From Streptomyces abikoensis (GTDB lineage: Bacteria > Actinomycetota > Actinomycetes > Streptomycetales > Streptomycetaceae), in assembly GCF_014648775.1 (NCBI RefSeq), contig NZ_BMRT01000008.1:62001-126000 (forward strand): 64,000 bases of DNA. Reading direction: 5' to 3'. Positions 53,861 through 62,843 of the stretch are shown piece by piece. Under the pieces are notes generated by a model. It worked only from the letters and a program-made list of their open reading frames with translations. It did no database searches and was not told the origin of the DNA. The stretch's first letter is position 1. Each line of letters starts with the position of its first letter. The translations under genes were made by a program, and so were the position numbers.

Positions 53861-53997
53861 CCGGATGTGAACGAATCCCGCCGGATGTGAACGGCCCGTG
53901 GCCGTCCAGTAGGAAAGCCGCACGCCGAGGCACGTCCGAGGCACCTGCCGATCGTGAATATTCACAGGCGCACGGGGGCTTCACAGCGGACTTCACA
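53861..53997. promoter_or_regulatory. Array of TGTGAA/TTCACA half-sites with a GTGAATATTCAC palindrome
   Basis: Within the 282-bp divergent region between the protease and the HTH gene there are TGTGAA at 53866-53871 and 53886-53891. Both lie in a 20-bp tandem repeat beginning CCGGATGTGAACG. The perfect 12-bp palindrome GTGAATATTCAC is at 53954-53965 (with a following A that completes TTCACA), and TTCACA recurs at 53980-53985 and 53992-53997. Such repetition is not expected by chance in DNA this GC-rich and suggests an operator set for one dimeric regulator, possibly the adjacent HTH protein. Confidence 0.55.
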
Positions 53998-54028
53998 GCG
54001 GGAGAGCGCGGACAGAGGAGCAAACGGA

Positions 54029-54988
54029 ATGACGCGCACCAGCACAGCGCGCACCAGCGCGGGCGTCGCCGAGAGCGAGCTGGCCCGGGCGCTGCGATCG
54101 GGCCCCTTCCACCTGGCGCTGCGCACGGCGCTGTCGGTGCGCGGGCTGGCACTGCACCGGGTGCAGCACCGGCTGGCGCAGCGCGGGGTCAAGGTGGGGG
54201 TGACGACCCTGAGTTACTGGCAGCAGGGCCTCCGCAGACCCCGGCGACCGGAGTCCCTGCGGGCCGTACGGCTGCTGGAGGACGTGCTCGACCTGCCGGA
54301 ACGGGCCCTGACCGGGTTACTCGCCGCCCCGGCGCCGTCGGGCACCGCGCCGGACCGGCCGGCCGCGCGTTCGTACCGCTCGCTGGTGGAGGAGTCCCGG
54401 GCCCTGGAGCGGCTGCTGGCGGAGCTGGAGTCGCCGGAGGACGGCGGCCTCCACACCGTCTGCCATCTGGAGCGGGTGTCCATCGGCGCGGGCCGCGAGA
54501 TGCGCGCCCGCGACTCGCACCACGTGGTGCGGGCGCACCGCGACGGCGTGGACCGCTATGTGGCCATCCACCACGGCGACGAGGGCTGCGACCCCGGCCG
54601 GATGACCGTAAGGGCCGGGGAGAACTGCCGGGTGGGCCGGGTCCGGTGGCACGCGACGGCGGGCGTCCTCGTCGCGGAGCTGCTCTTCGACGCCCGGCTG
54701 CGCGCCGGGGACACCCACGTCTTCGGCTACGGCTTCGACGACGGCACGGGCGGCCCGAGCGGCGAGTACGTGCGGGGGTTCAGCTTCGCGGGCGGGCAGT
54801 ACGTGCTGCGGGTCCGCTTCGACGAGGCCGCGCTGCCGGTGCGGTGCCGCCGCTTCAGCCAGAGCGCGGCGGGGGCGCCGCGCTCCGGTCAGCAGGAACT
54901 GACCCTGGCGGGACGGCACCGGGAGGTGCACCTGGTGGAGCAGGGGGTCCGGCCGGGGATAGTGGGGATCGCCTGGGACTGGTCGTAA
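54029..54988 (+). CDS. HTH-domain protein of unknown function, TTA-containing gene
   Basis: 319 residues, cytoplasmic. The N-terminal part looks like a helix-turn-helix (FHLALRTALSVRGLALHRVQHRLAQRGVKVGVTTLSYWQQGLRRPRRPESLRAVRLLEDVLDLP). After a linker, the C-terminal ~200 residues are beta-rich (HTVCHLERVSIGAGREMRARDSHHVVRAHRDGVDRY, HATAGVLVAELLFDARLRAGDTHVFGYGF) with no known ligand motif. Codon 97 (54317-54319) is TTA, so translation should need the bldA leucyl tRNA. GAGGAG precedes the ATG. It faces a secreted protease pair across repeated half-sites; control of that pair is an inference. Confidence 0.75.
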   Translation: MTRTSTARTSAGVAESELARALRSGPFHLALRTALSVRGLALHRVQHRLAQRGVKVGVTTLSYWQQGLRRPRRPESLRAVRLLEDVLDLPERALTGLLAAPAPSGTAPDRPAARSYRSLVEESRALERLLAELESPEDGGLHTVCHLERVSIGAGREMRARDSHHVVRAHRDGVDRYVAIHHGDEGCDPGRMTVRAGENCRVGRVRWHATAGVLVAELLFDARLRAGDTHVFGYGFDDGTGGPSGEYVRGFSFAGGQYVLRVRFDEAALPVRCRRFSQSAAGAPRSGQQELTLAGRHREVHLVEQGVRPGIVGIAWDWS

Positions 54989-55017
54989 CGGCCCGGGGCT
55001 CGGGCGGAGGGGCTCGC

Positions 55018-55458
55018 TCAGGCGGAGGGACCGGCGATCAGCTTGCCGCCGTCGGCCTTGACGGGGACGGCGGGCAGGGGCGCGCCGGCCGGGCCCTGGA
55101 GGACCTTGCCGGTGGCGGCGTCGAACGTGCTGCCGTGGCAGGGGCAGCTGATCTTCCCGTTCTCGACCTTGGTGACGACGCAGCCCGCGTGGGTGCACAC
55201 CGCGCTGAACGCCTTGTACTCCCCCTCGGCGGACCGCGAGACGACGAGCTTCTGCTCCCGGTAGAGCCGCGCGCCACCGGCGGGGATCTCACCGGCCGCC
55301 CCCAGGTCGACGGGCGCGGTGGGGGTGGCCGGCCCCTTGGCACCCGTACCCCCGGAGCAGGCGGCGGCGCCGACCCCGGCGGCCCCCACCAGAGCGGCTC
55401 CGCGCAGCACGGTACGACGGGACGCGGAGGAGGCGGAGGAAGCCGAGGGGGATGTCAT
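55018..55458 (-). CDS. Rieske (2Fe-2S) protein, Tat-exported lipoprotein
   Basis: 146 residues. The N-terminus has a twin-arginine motif (SRRTVLRGAALVG) and a lipobox-like GAAAC, so it is likely folded with its cluster, exported by Tat and lipid-anchored outside. The Rieske ligands are CTHAGC and CPCHGS, and two of the cysteines form the usual disulfide. A Pro/Thr/Ala spacer (GTGAKGPATPTAP) separates anchor and domain. Unlike the suf-operon Rieske protein it is extracellular, so it probably serves an electron-transfer step there; its partner is not in this window. Confidence 0.9.
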   Translation of the reverse strand: MTSPSASSASSASRRTVLRGAALVGAAGVGAAACSGGTGAKGPATPTAPVDLGAAGEIPAGGARLYREQKLVVSRSAEGEYKAFSAVCTHAGCVVTKVENGKISCPCHGSTFDAATGKVLQGPAGAPLPAVPVKADGGKLIAGPSA

Positions 55459-55520
55459 GGGGAGCTCCAGCGGTGGTACGGGGGCGGTGCGACGTAGCGA
55501 CGATACCGGCGGGGGTGGGA

Positions 55521-55619
55521 TGCCCCGGTCCCGCCCTTTCACCGTTTCCTGGGGGCAAGCCCCAGCCCCCGGGGTCCGGGGCGGAGCCCCGGGAAACGGG
55601 AAGGGGCGGGACTGGGGCA
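55521..55619. repeat. GC-rich imperfect palindromic intergenic repeat, copy B
   Basis: About 99 bp. The left arm (55521-55549) is identical over 29 bases to copy A, and the right arm (about 55590-55619) is closely similar, both on the same strand. The central loop (GGGGGCAAGCCCC, AGCCCCCGGGGTCCGG, GGGGCGGAGCCCC) is instead the reverse complement of the loop in copy A. It lies between the uvrA stop and the Rieske gene start. No coding potential. Confidence 0.8.
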
Positions 55620-55679
55620 CCCCACCCCGCCGCGACGGCGATCGGCCACCGCCGGGGAGCCCGGCGGTGCCGAACCGCC

Positions 55680-58673
55680 TCAGCCCTTCTTACGGGCCGC
55701 GGTCTTCTTCGCGGTAGCGGCCGTCGTCCTCGCCGAGACCGTCTTCTTCGCGGCAGCGGCCTTCGCCGCCACCGTCTTCTTCGCAGGCGCCCGCTTCGCG
55801 GTCTTCCGCGCCGGCACCGACGCGTCACTCACGCGATCCCCCAGCATGTCGCGCAGGAACTTGCCCGTGTGGCTGGCCGGTACCGCCGCCACCTCCTCGG
55901 GCGTGCCCTCCGCGACGACGAGGCCACCGCCGGAGCCGCCCTCGGGGCCCATGTCGACAACCCAGTCGGCGGTCTTGATCACGTCGAGGTTGTGCTCGAT
56001 GACGATGACCGTGTTGCCCTTGTCGACCAGCCCGGACAGCACGCTGATCAGCTTGCTGATGTCCTCGAAGTGCAGACCGGTCGTCGGCTCGTCCAGGACG
56101 TACACCGTCCGTCCCGTCGACCGCTTCTGCAGCTCGCTGGCGAGCTTGACGCGCTGGGCCTCGCCGCCGGAGAGCGTCGGCGCCGACTGCCCCAGGCGGA
56201 CGTAGCCGAGCCCCACCTCGTGGAGCGTGCGCAGGTGGCGGGCGATCGTCGGGACGGCCTCGAAGAACTCGAGGGCCTCCTCGATGGGCATGTCCAGCAC
56301 CTCGGCGATGGACTTGCCCTTGTAGTGGACCTCCAGGGTCTCCCGGTTGTAGCGCGCGCCGTGGCAGACCTCGCACGGCACGTACACGTCCGGCAGGAAG
56401 TTCATCTCGATCTTGATGGTGCCGTCGCCCGCGCAGTTCTCGCAGCGGCCGCCCTTGACGTTGAAGGAGAAGCGGCCGGGCAGGTAGCCGCGGACCTTGG
56501 CCTCCATCGTCTCCGCGAAGAGCTTGCGGACGTGATCGAAGACGCCGGTGTACGTGGCGGGGTTCGAGCGCGGCGTACGGCCGATGGGCGACTGGTCGAC
56601 GTGGACGACCTTGTCGACGAGGTCGTCGCCCTCCACGCGGGTGTGCCGGCCCGGAACCGCCCGGGCGGCGTTCAGTTCGCGTGCCAGGTGGGTGTAGAGG
56701 ATGTCGTTGACGAGCGTCGACTTGCCGGAGCCGGAGACACCGGTGACGGCCGTGAGCACGCCCAGGGGGAACGACACGTCGATGTCGCGCAGGTTGTTCT
56801 CCCGGGCGCCGCGCACGGTGAGCTTGCGGCCGGGGTCCACGGGGCGGCGGACGTCGGGGAGGGCGATGGACCTCTTGCCGGACAGGTACTGGCCGGTCAT
56901 CGACGCCTCGGTGGCCAGCAGCTCCTTGAGGGGTCCGCTGTGGACGACCTTGCCGCCGTGCTCACCGGCGCCGGGGCCGATGTCGACGACCCAGTCGGCG
57001 ACCTTGATGGTGTCCTCGTCGTGCTCGACGACGATCAGGGTGTTGCCCATGTCGCGCAGGCGGACGAGGGTCTCGATCAGCCGGTGGTTGTCGCGCTGGT
57101 GGAGGCCGATGGAGGGCTCGTCCAGGACGTAGAGCACGCCGACGAGGCCGGAGCCGATCTGCGTGGCCAGCCGGATGCGCTGGGCCTCGCCGCCGGAGAG
57201 GGTGCCTGCGGCGCGGTTGAGCGAGAGGTAGTCCAGGCCGACGTCGACGAGGAACTTCAGGCGCTCGTTGACCTCCTTGAGCACCCGCTCGGCGATCTTC
57301 TTCTCACGGCCGGTGAGCTTCATGTCGCGCAGGAAGTCCGCGCACTCGCTGATCGACATCGCGGAGACCTCCGCGATGGACCGGCCCTGCACGGTGACCG
57401 CGAGGACGATGGGCTTGAGCCGCGTGCCCTCACACGTGGGGCAGTGCACCTCGCGCATGTAGCCCTCGAAGCGCTCACGGCTGGTGTCGCTCTCCGCCTC
57501 GGAGTGGCGCCGCTTGACGAACGGCACCGCGCCCTCGAAGGCGGTGGTGTAGGCGCGCTCGCGGCCGTAGCGGTTGCGGTAGCGCACCTCGATCTGGGTC
57601 TTGTGGCCGTGGAGCAGGGCCTTCTTGGCCCGCTGGGGCAGCCCGGCCCAGGGGATGTCGGTGCGGAAGCCCAGCGCGTCGGCGAGCGCGCCGACCAGTC
57701 GGCCGAAGTAGTCCTTGGTGTGGCCGTGCGACCAGGGGCTGATGGCGCCCTCGTCGAGGGACTTGTCCTCGTCGGGGACGATCAGCTCGGGGTCGACCTC
57801 CATGCGCGTGCCGATGCCGGTGCACTCGGGGCAGGCGCCGAAGGGCGAGTTGAAGGAGAAGGAGCGCGGCTCCAGCTCCTCGAAGGACAGATCGTCGTAC
57901 GGGCAGTAGAGGTGCTCGGAGAACATCCGCTCACGCTCGGGATCGTCCTCGGCGAGGTCGACGAAGTCGAGGACGACCATGCCGCCGGAGAGGCCCAGCG
58001 CGGTCTCGACGGAGTCGGTCAGCCGGCGCTTGGCGCTGTCCTTGACGGTGAGGCGGTCGACGACCACCTCGATGGTGTGCTTCTCCTGCTTCTTCAGCTT
58101 CGGCGGGTCGGTGAGCTGGATCGTCTGCCCGTCGACCCGGGCCCGGCTGTAGCCCTTGGTCTGCAGGTCGGAGAAGAGATCGACGAACTCGCCCTTGCGC
58201 TCGCGCACCAGCGGCGAGAGCACCTGGAAGCGGCTGCCCTCGGGCAGCTCCAGCACCCGGTCCACGATCGCCTGGGGCGACTGCCGGGAGATGGGGCGCG
58301 CGCACTCCGGGCAGTGGGGCTTGCCGATCCGGGCGAAGAGCAGCCGGAGGTAGTCGTAGACCTCGGTGATGGTGCCGACCGTCGAGCGCGGGTTGCGCGA
58401 GGTCGACTTCTGGTCGATGGAGACCGCCGGGGAGAGGCCCTCGATGAAGTCCACATCGGGCTTGTCCATCTGCCCGAGGAACTGCCGGGCGTAGGAGGAG
58501 AGCGACTCCACGTAGCGGCGCTGCCCCTCGGCGAAGATCGTGTCGAACGCGAGGGAGGACTTGCCCGACCCCGAGAGTCCGGTGAAGACGATCAGGGAGT
58601 CGCGCGGAAGGTCGAGCGAGACGTTCTTGAGGTTGTGCTCGCGAGCGCCACGGACGATGAGACGGTCTGCCAC
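55680..58673 (-). CDS. uvrA: Excinuclease ABC subunit UvrA with a histone-like C-terminal tail
   Basis: 997 residues, the DNA-damage recognition ATPase of nucleotide excision repair. Two ABC modules: Walker A GLSGSGKSSLAF and GVSGSGKSTLV, signatures LSGGEAQRIRLATQIG and LSGGEAQRVKLASEL, zinc Cys pairs in CPECARPIS, CPECTG and CENCAG. The last ~49 residues are a Lys/Ala/Thr-rich extension (TAKRAPAKKTVAAKAAAAKK, then TAATAKKTAARKKG) resembling histone H1/Lsr2-type tails and absent from E. coli UvrA. GTG 58673 starts the conserved ADRLIVRGAREHNLKNV. Confidence 0.96.
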   Translation of the reverse strand: MADRLIVRGAREHNLKNVSLDLPRDSLIVFTGLSGSGKSSLAFDTIFAEGQRRYVESLSSYARQFLGQMDKPDVDFIEGLSPAVSIDQKSTSRNPRSTVGTITEVYDYLRLLFARIGKPHCPECARPISRQSPQAIVDRVLELPEGSRFQVLSPLVRERKGEFVDLFSDLQTKGYSRARVDGQTIQLTDPPKLKKQEKHTIEVVVDRLTVKDSAKRRLTDSVETALGLSGGMVVLDFVDLAEDDPERERMFSEHLYCPYDDLSFEELEPRSFSFNSPFGACPECTGIGTRMEVDPELIVPDEDKSLDEGAISPWSHGHTKDYFGRLVGALADALGFRTDIPWAGLPQRAKKALLHGHKTQIEVRYRNRYGRERAYTTAFEGAVPFVKRRHSEAESDTSRERFEGYMREVHCPTCEGTRLKPIVLAVTVQGRSIAEVSAMSISECADFLRDMKLTGREKKIAERVLKEVNERLKFLVDVGLDYLSLNRAAGTLSGGEAQRIRLATQIGSGLVGVLYVLDEPSIGLHQRDNHRLIETLVRLRDMGNTLIVVEHDEDTIKVADWVVDIGPGAGEHGGKVVHSGPLKELLATEASMTGQYLSGKRSIALPDVRRPVDPGRKLTVRGARENNLRDIDVSFPLGVLTAVTGVSGSGKSTLVNDILYTHLARELNAARAVPGRHTRVEGDDLVDKVVHVDQSPIGRTPRSNPATYTGVFDHVRKLFAETMEAKVRGYLPGRFSFNVKGGRCENCAGDGTIKIEMNFLPDVYVPCEVCHGARYNRETLEVHYKGKSIAEVLDMPIEEALEFFEAVPTIARHLRTLHEVGLGYVRLGQSAPTLSGGEAQRVKLASELQKRSTGRTVYVLDEPTTGLHFEDISKLISVLSGLVDKGNTVIVIEHNLDVIKTADWVVDMGPEGGSGGGLVVAEGTPEEVAAVPASHTGKFLRDMLGDRVSDASVPARKTAKRAPAKKTVAAKAAAAKKTVSARTTAATAKKTAARKKG

Positions 58674-58883
58674 GCCAGTCGGCACCTTTCTTGAGAGTCG
58701 GCTCTGGAGAGCTGAAGGGGGCTGATCCTCGCCCCCGATCCAGAGTACGGGGGAGGTCTGACAACCAGGGGCCGCACGAAAGTCGTCAGCGATGCCACCC
58801 ACGAGCCTATAGCACGCACATTCGATTTACGGGCCGGATCGACCTCCTTCACCCGAAGGAATGGCGGGGCTATCGTCGGCGCC

Positions 58884-59570
58884 ATGACTGATCATGTGCA
58901 CGACCTGAACGCTGTACGTGAGGCGACCGACCGGCTGCTCACCGCCGCCGGCACGCTGGACAACGCCGCCGTGGCCCAGGCGTCACGGCTGCCCGGCTGG
59001 ACCCGGGGCCACGTCCTGGCCCATCTCGCGCGCAACGCGGACGCTCTGGTGAACGTGCTGGAGGGCCGTCCCATGTACGCGAGCGCCGAGGCCCGTGACG
59101 CCGACATCGACGACGGCGCGCCCCGCGAGCTGACCGTCCAGCTCGACGACCTGCGGTCGGCGGCCGCCCGCTTCCTGGACACGGCGAACGCCCCCGCCGA
59201 CTGGAACCGCACCGTCACCCTGCGCAACGGCGTGACCGACACCGCCGCCAACGTCCCCTTCCGCCGGCTGATCGAGGTCGAGCTCCACCACATCGACCTC
59301 GGCATCGGCTACGAGCTGGAGGACCTGCCCGCCGGCTTCACCACCCGCGAGATCGGCTTCCTCGCGGACCGCTTCTCCGGCAACCCCGACGTCCCGGCGC
59401 TCCGGCTGGTCTCCACCGACGGCGGCACCTGGACCTCCGGCCGCGCGGAGGGCGAACCCCTCACCGTGACCGGCACGGCCCCCGCACTGCTGGGCTGGCT
59501 GGCGGGCCGCCGGGACGGCGCGGAACTCGAAACAGGTGGCGCTCCGCTGCCCGTTCTGCCCGCGCTATAG
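58884..59570 (+). CDS. Maleylpyruvate isomerase-family mycothiol-dependent enzyme
   Basis: 228 residues of the DinB-like four-helix family. The metal ligand His pattern is in WTRGHVLAHLARNADALVNVLEG and the later Glu/His set in RLIEVELHHIDLGIGY, matching mycothiol-dependent maleylpyruvate isomerases. The C-terminal small domain (VPALRLVSTDGGTWTSG, VTGTAPALLGWLAGRRDG) is also typical. Substrate unknown; a mycothiol S-transferase in detoxification is likely. Ten bp upstream of the MBL hydrolase, so probably one transcript. Confidence 0.87.
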   Translation: MTDHVHDLNAVREATDRLLTAAGTLDNAAVAQASRLPGWTRGHVLAHLARNADALVNVLEGRPMYASAEARDADIDDGAPRELTVQLDDLRSAAARFLDTANAPADWNRTVTLRNGVTDTAANVPFRRLIEVELHHIDLGIGYELEDLPAGFTTREIGFLADRFSGNPDVPALRLVSTDGGTWTSGRAEGEPLTVTGTAPALLGWLAGRRDGAELETGGAPLPVLPAL

Positions 59571-59580
59571 GCTGTCGACC

Positions 59581-60237
59581 ATGATGTACAGCGGAGCGGT
59601 AGAGGTCGGCGGACCTGCGGACGTACACGAGTTGGCCGATCTGATGATCTCCAAGGTCGCGGTCGGACCCATGAACAACAACGCTTATCTGCTGCGCTGC
59701 CGCGCGACGGACGAGCAGTTGCTGATCGACGCCGCCGCCGAGCCCCACACCCTGCTCACCCTGATCGGCGACAGCGGTATCGCCTCCGTGGTGACCACCC
59801 ATCAGCACGCCGACCACTGGGGCGCGCTGCGCGAGGTCGTGGACGCCACCGGCGCCCGTACCTACGCCGGCCGTGAGGACGCCGAGGGCATTCCGGTGCC
59901 GACCGACGTGCTCGTCGACGACGGGGACGTCATCCGCGTCGGACGGGTGGAGCTGACGGCCCGCCACCTGGTCGGTCACACCCCGGGCAGCATCGCGCTG
60001 GTCTACGACGACCCGCACGGCCACGCCCACGTGTTCACCGGCGACTGCCTCTTCCCCGGCGGCGTGGGCAACACCCACGACGACCCCAAGGCGTTCGCCA
60101 GCCTCCTCCACGACGTCGAGACCAAGATCTTCGGCGAGCTCTCGGACGAGACCTGGGTCTACCCGGGCCACGGCAACGACACCACCCTCGGCGCCGAGCG
60201 CCCGCACCTCGCGGAGTGGCGCGAGCGCGGCTGGTGA
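59581..60237 (+). CDS. MBL-fold metallo-hydrolase (glyoxalase II-like)
   Basis: 218 residues. The metal motif is TTHQHADHWGAL, with further ligands in LVGHTPGSIAL, GDCLFPGGVGN and the final YPGHGNDTTLG. This is the hydroxyacylglutathione hydrolase-like arrangement. With a mycothiol-dependent enzyme just upstream it may hydrolyse a mycothiol thioester; that is inference. The ATG pair at 59581/59584 leaves the start uncertain by one codon. Confidence 0.9.
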   Translation: MMYSGAVEVGGPADVHELADLMISKVAVGPMNNNAYLLRCRATDEQLLIDAAAEPHTLLTLIGDSGIASVVTTHQHADHWGALREVVDATGARTYAGREDAEGIPVPTDVLVDDGDVIRVGRVELTARHLVGHTPGSIALVYDDPHGHAHVFTGDCLFPGGVGNTHDDPKAFASLLHDVETKIFGELSDETWVYPGHGNDTTLGAERPHLAEWRERGW

Positions 60238-60281
60238 CGCCCGGCGGCCGGGCCCGCCGCCGATGACGGACCGCCGGTAGC

Positions 60282-60310
60282 GCGCCGTCCGCACACCAGG
60301 CGGACGGCGC
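60282..60310 (+). terminator. Terminator after the MBL hydrolase gene
   Basis: A perfect 11-bp stem GCGCCGTCCGC / GCGGACGGCGC with a seven-base loop, 45 bp after the stop. Confidence 0.75.
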
Positions 60311-60382
60311 CCTTCCGGTGCGCCCCCGGCAACGCCCCCGCACGCCCCGTTTCCCCCGCCCCCGGGGGAAGTTGGGCAGTAC

Positions 60383-61693
60383 ATGAATCGCGACCGCCCC
60401 CCGGCCCTGCTCCGCCTCGCGGCGGCGTCCATGGTCGGAACCACCATCGAGTTCTACGACTTCTTCGCCTACGGCACCGCGGCCGCCCTCGTCCTGGGCC
60501 CGCTGTTCTTCCCCACCGTCTCCCCCCTCGTCGGCACCCTCGCCGCCTTCGGCACCTTCGGCGTCGGCTTCATCGCCCGCCCGCTGGGCTCGGTGCTCTT
60601 CGGCCACATCGGCGACCGGCTGGGCCGCCGCCCCGTACTCGTCTTCTCCCTGCTGCTGACGGGCCTCGCGACCGTCGCCGTCGGCTTCGTCCCCACCTAC
60701 CAGCGGATCGGCATGGCCGCCCCGCTGCTCCTGCTCGTGCTGCGCTTCCTCCAGGGCCTGGGAGTCGGCGGCGAATGGGGCGGCGCCGTACTGCTCGCCG
60801 TCGAACACGCCCCCGCCCACCGCCGCGCGCTGTGGTCGAGCTTCCCCCAGACCGGCCCGTCCGTGGGATTCCTGCTGGCCAACGGCATCACCCTGGCACT
60901 TTCGGCCACCCTCCCCGACGACCTCTTCCTGTCCTGGGGCTGGCGCGTGCCGTTCTGGGCGGCGGGCGTCCTGGCCGCGGCCGGCCTACTGCTGCGCACC
61001 CAACTGGCGGAAACCCCCGACTTCCAGGCCCTCGCCCAGAACGAGAGCCGCGCGGCCCTCCCCTTCGCCGAGGTCGTCCGCGGCCACTGGCGGCTCGTCC
61101 TGCTCACCGCCGGCGGCCTGTCCATCGGCTATTCCGTCTTCTACACGGTCACCACCTGGTCCCTGTCGTACGGCACCGAGCGCCTCGGCGTCGACCGCAC
61201 GCTCATGCTCGGCTGCGTCATGGCGTCGGTCGCCGTCTCCGGCGCGGCCACCCCCGTCGTCGCCCTCCTCGGCGACCGCTTCGGCCGCCGCACCCTGTGC
61301 CTGACCGGCTGCACCGCCGTGGCCCTGTGGATGTTCCCCCTCATGGCCCTGCTGCGCACCGGCCGCCCCGCGCTGATGCTGCTGGGCTTCGTCGTCGCGA
61401 TGCTGGCCTTCATCACCGCCTTCGGCGTGGTCGGCGCCTATGTGCCCGAGCTCTACGACGCCAGAGTGCGCTGCACCGGCGCCTCCGTCGGCTACAACCT
61501 CGCCGGAGTGCTCGGCGGGGCCATCACCCCGCTGGTGGCGACGGCGACCGCCGGCTCGGGCGGGCCGCCCTGGGGCGTCGCCGCCTATCTCACCGGCATC
61601 GCCCTGCTGAGCCTGGGCTGCTTCGTGCTGCTGCCCGAGACCCGACCCGCCACGATCGCCTCCCGCCCGGCCACCGACCCCGCCCCGGCCTGA
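60383..61693 (+). CDS. MHS-family MFS transporter (metabolite:H+ symporter)
   Basis: 436 residues, twelve membrane helices. The MHS signature is ASMVGTTIEFYDFFAYGTAAALV, followed by GHIGDRLGRRPVLVFSLLLTG, the FLQGLGVGGEWGGAVLLAVEHAP motif in helix 4 and LLGDRFGRRTLCLTGC in the middle loop. ELYDARVRCTGASVGYNLAGVLGG is the usual helix-10/11 region. Substrates of this family are dicarboxylates, proline/betaine, shikimate or similar; not assignable here. The stop faces terC with 29 bp between. Confidence 0.92.
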   Translation: MNRDRPPALLRLAAASMVGTTIEFYDFFAYGTAAALVLGPLFFPTVSPLVGTLAAFGTFGVGFIARPLGSVLFGHIGDRLGRRPVLVFSLLLTGLATVAVGFVPTYQRIGMAAPLLLLVLRFLQGLGVGGEWGGAVLLAVEHAPAHRRALWSSFPQTGPSVGFLLANGITLALSATLPDDLFLSWGWRVPFWAAGVLAAAGLLLRTQLAETPDFQALAQNESRAALPFAEVVRGHWRLVLLTAGGLSIGYSVFYTVTTWSLSYGTERLGVDRTLMLGCVMASVAVSGAATPVVALLGDRFGRRTLCLTGCTAVALWMFPLMALLRTGRPALMLLGFVVAMLAFITAFGVVGAYVPELYDARVRCTGASVGYNLAGVLGGAITPLVATATAGSGGPPWGVAAYLTGIALLSLGCFVLLPETRPATIASRPATDPAPA

Positions 61694-61722
61694 CCCGTTT
61701 CGGCCCGGTCCCGTCCCGGCCG

Positions 61723-62730
61723 TCAGGCGCGGGCGCTCTCCTTGTCCCGCTCCCCCTCCGGGGAGCGGGCCTCCGGTATCTCCGCCGACTCCTTGGCCGA
61801 GGCGCGCAGGCTGGTGATCGTGGTGACGACCAGCACCGCGCAGATGACGCCGAGCGAGACAGGGATGCTGATCTCGGGGACCGCGACGCCGCTCTCGTGC
61901 AGGGCGTGCAGCACCAGCTTGACGCCGATGAAGCCGAGGATCACGGACAGGCCGTAGGAGAGGTGGACCAGCTTCCTCAGCAGCCCGCCTATCAGGAAGT
62001 ACAGCTGCCGCAGGCCCATGAGCGCGAAGGCGTTGGCGGTGAAGACGATGTACGGGTCCTGGGTGAGGCCGAAGATCGCCGGTATGGAGTCGAGGGCGAA
62101 GAGCACGTCCGTCGTACCGATCGCCAGCATCACGATCAGCATCGGGGTCATCAGCCGCTTGCCGTTCTCCACGATGAACAGCTTGGTGCCGTGGTAGCGG
62201 TCGGTGGAGGGGAAGCGGCGCTCGACCAGCTTCAGGAAGCGGTTCTCCTCGAACTCTTCCTCCTCCTCGCCGCCCCGCGCCTCCTGGATCAGCTTCCAGG
62301 CCGTCCAGATCAGGAAGGCGCCGAAGAGATAGAAGATCCAGGAGAAGTTGGCGATGATCGCGGCGCCGGCGCCGATGAAGACGGCCCGCAGCACCAGGGC
62401 GATGAGCACGCCGACCATGAGCACTCGCTGCTGATAGATCGACGGCACCGAGAACTTCGCCATGATCAGGACGAAGACGAAGAGGTTGTCGACGCTCAGG
62501 GACTTCTCGGTGATGAAGCCCGCGAAGAACTCGCCGGCGGGCTGCCCGCCCCCGAAGACCAGGAGCCCCAGCCCGAAGAGCCCGGCCAGGACCATCCAGA
62601 CCGCCGTCCAGACCCCGGCCTCCTTGAGGGAGACCTCATGGGGCTTGCGGCCCCCGATGAAGAAGTCGGCGGCGACGAGGGCGCACAGACCGAGGACGGT
62701 CAGCACCCACAGGGTCAAGGAGACGTCCAC
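61723..62730 (-). CDS. TerC family integral membrane protein
   Basis: 335 residues with about nine membrane helices. The conserved motif set is present: ITEKSLSVDNLFVFVLIM in helix 3 and TTDVLFALDSIPAIFGLTQDPYIVFTANAFALMGLRQLYFLI, whose Asp residues are thought to bind metal. A cytoplasmic loop is strongly acidic (ARGGEEEEEFEENRFLKLVERRF). TerC/Alx proteins export manganese and act in tellurite resistance. GTG 62730 follows GGAGGAA. A TerD-type gene lies next to it on the same strand. Confidence 0.93.
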   Translation of the reverse strand: MDVSLTLWVLTVLGLCALVAADFFIGGRKPHEVSLKEAGVWTAVWMVLAGLFGLGLLVFGGGQPAGEFFAGFITEKSLSVDNLFVFVLIMAKFSVPSIYQQRVLMVGVLIALVLRAVFIGAGAAIIANFSWIFYLFGAFLIWTAWKLIQEARGGEEEEEFEENRFLKLVERRFPSTDRYHGTKLFIVENGKRLMTPMLIVMLAIGTTDVLFALDSIPAIFGLTQDPYIVFTANAFALMGLRQLYFLIGGLLRKLVHLSYGLSVILGFIGVKLVLHALHESGVAVPEISIPVSLGVICAVLVVTTITSLRASAKESAEIPEARSPEGERDKESARA

Positions 62731-62843
62731 TGTTCCTCCGGCACGTCGTACGGGCGTACGGCAGTCCTCAGAACAGTACAGGAAGAGCCAAGGAATAGTA
62801 AAGAGACAACCAAATCTGCAGGTCAGAGCCCGGTTAGAGAGGG

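Noticed and set aside
58674..58883. LexA/SOS box upstream of uvrA
   Set aside because: I looked for a GAAC-N4-GTTC type palindrome and found only a weak half (TCGAAT), so no SOS box is claimed.
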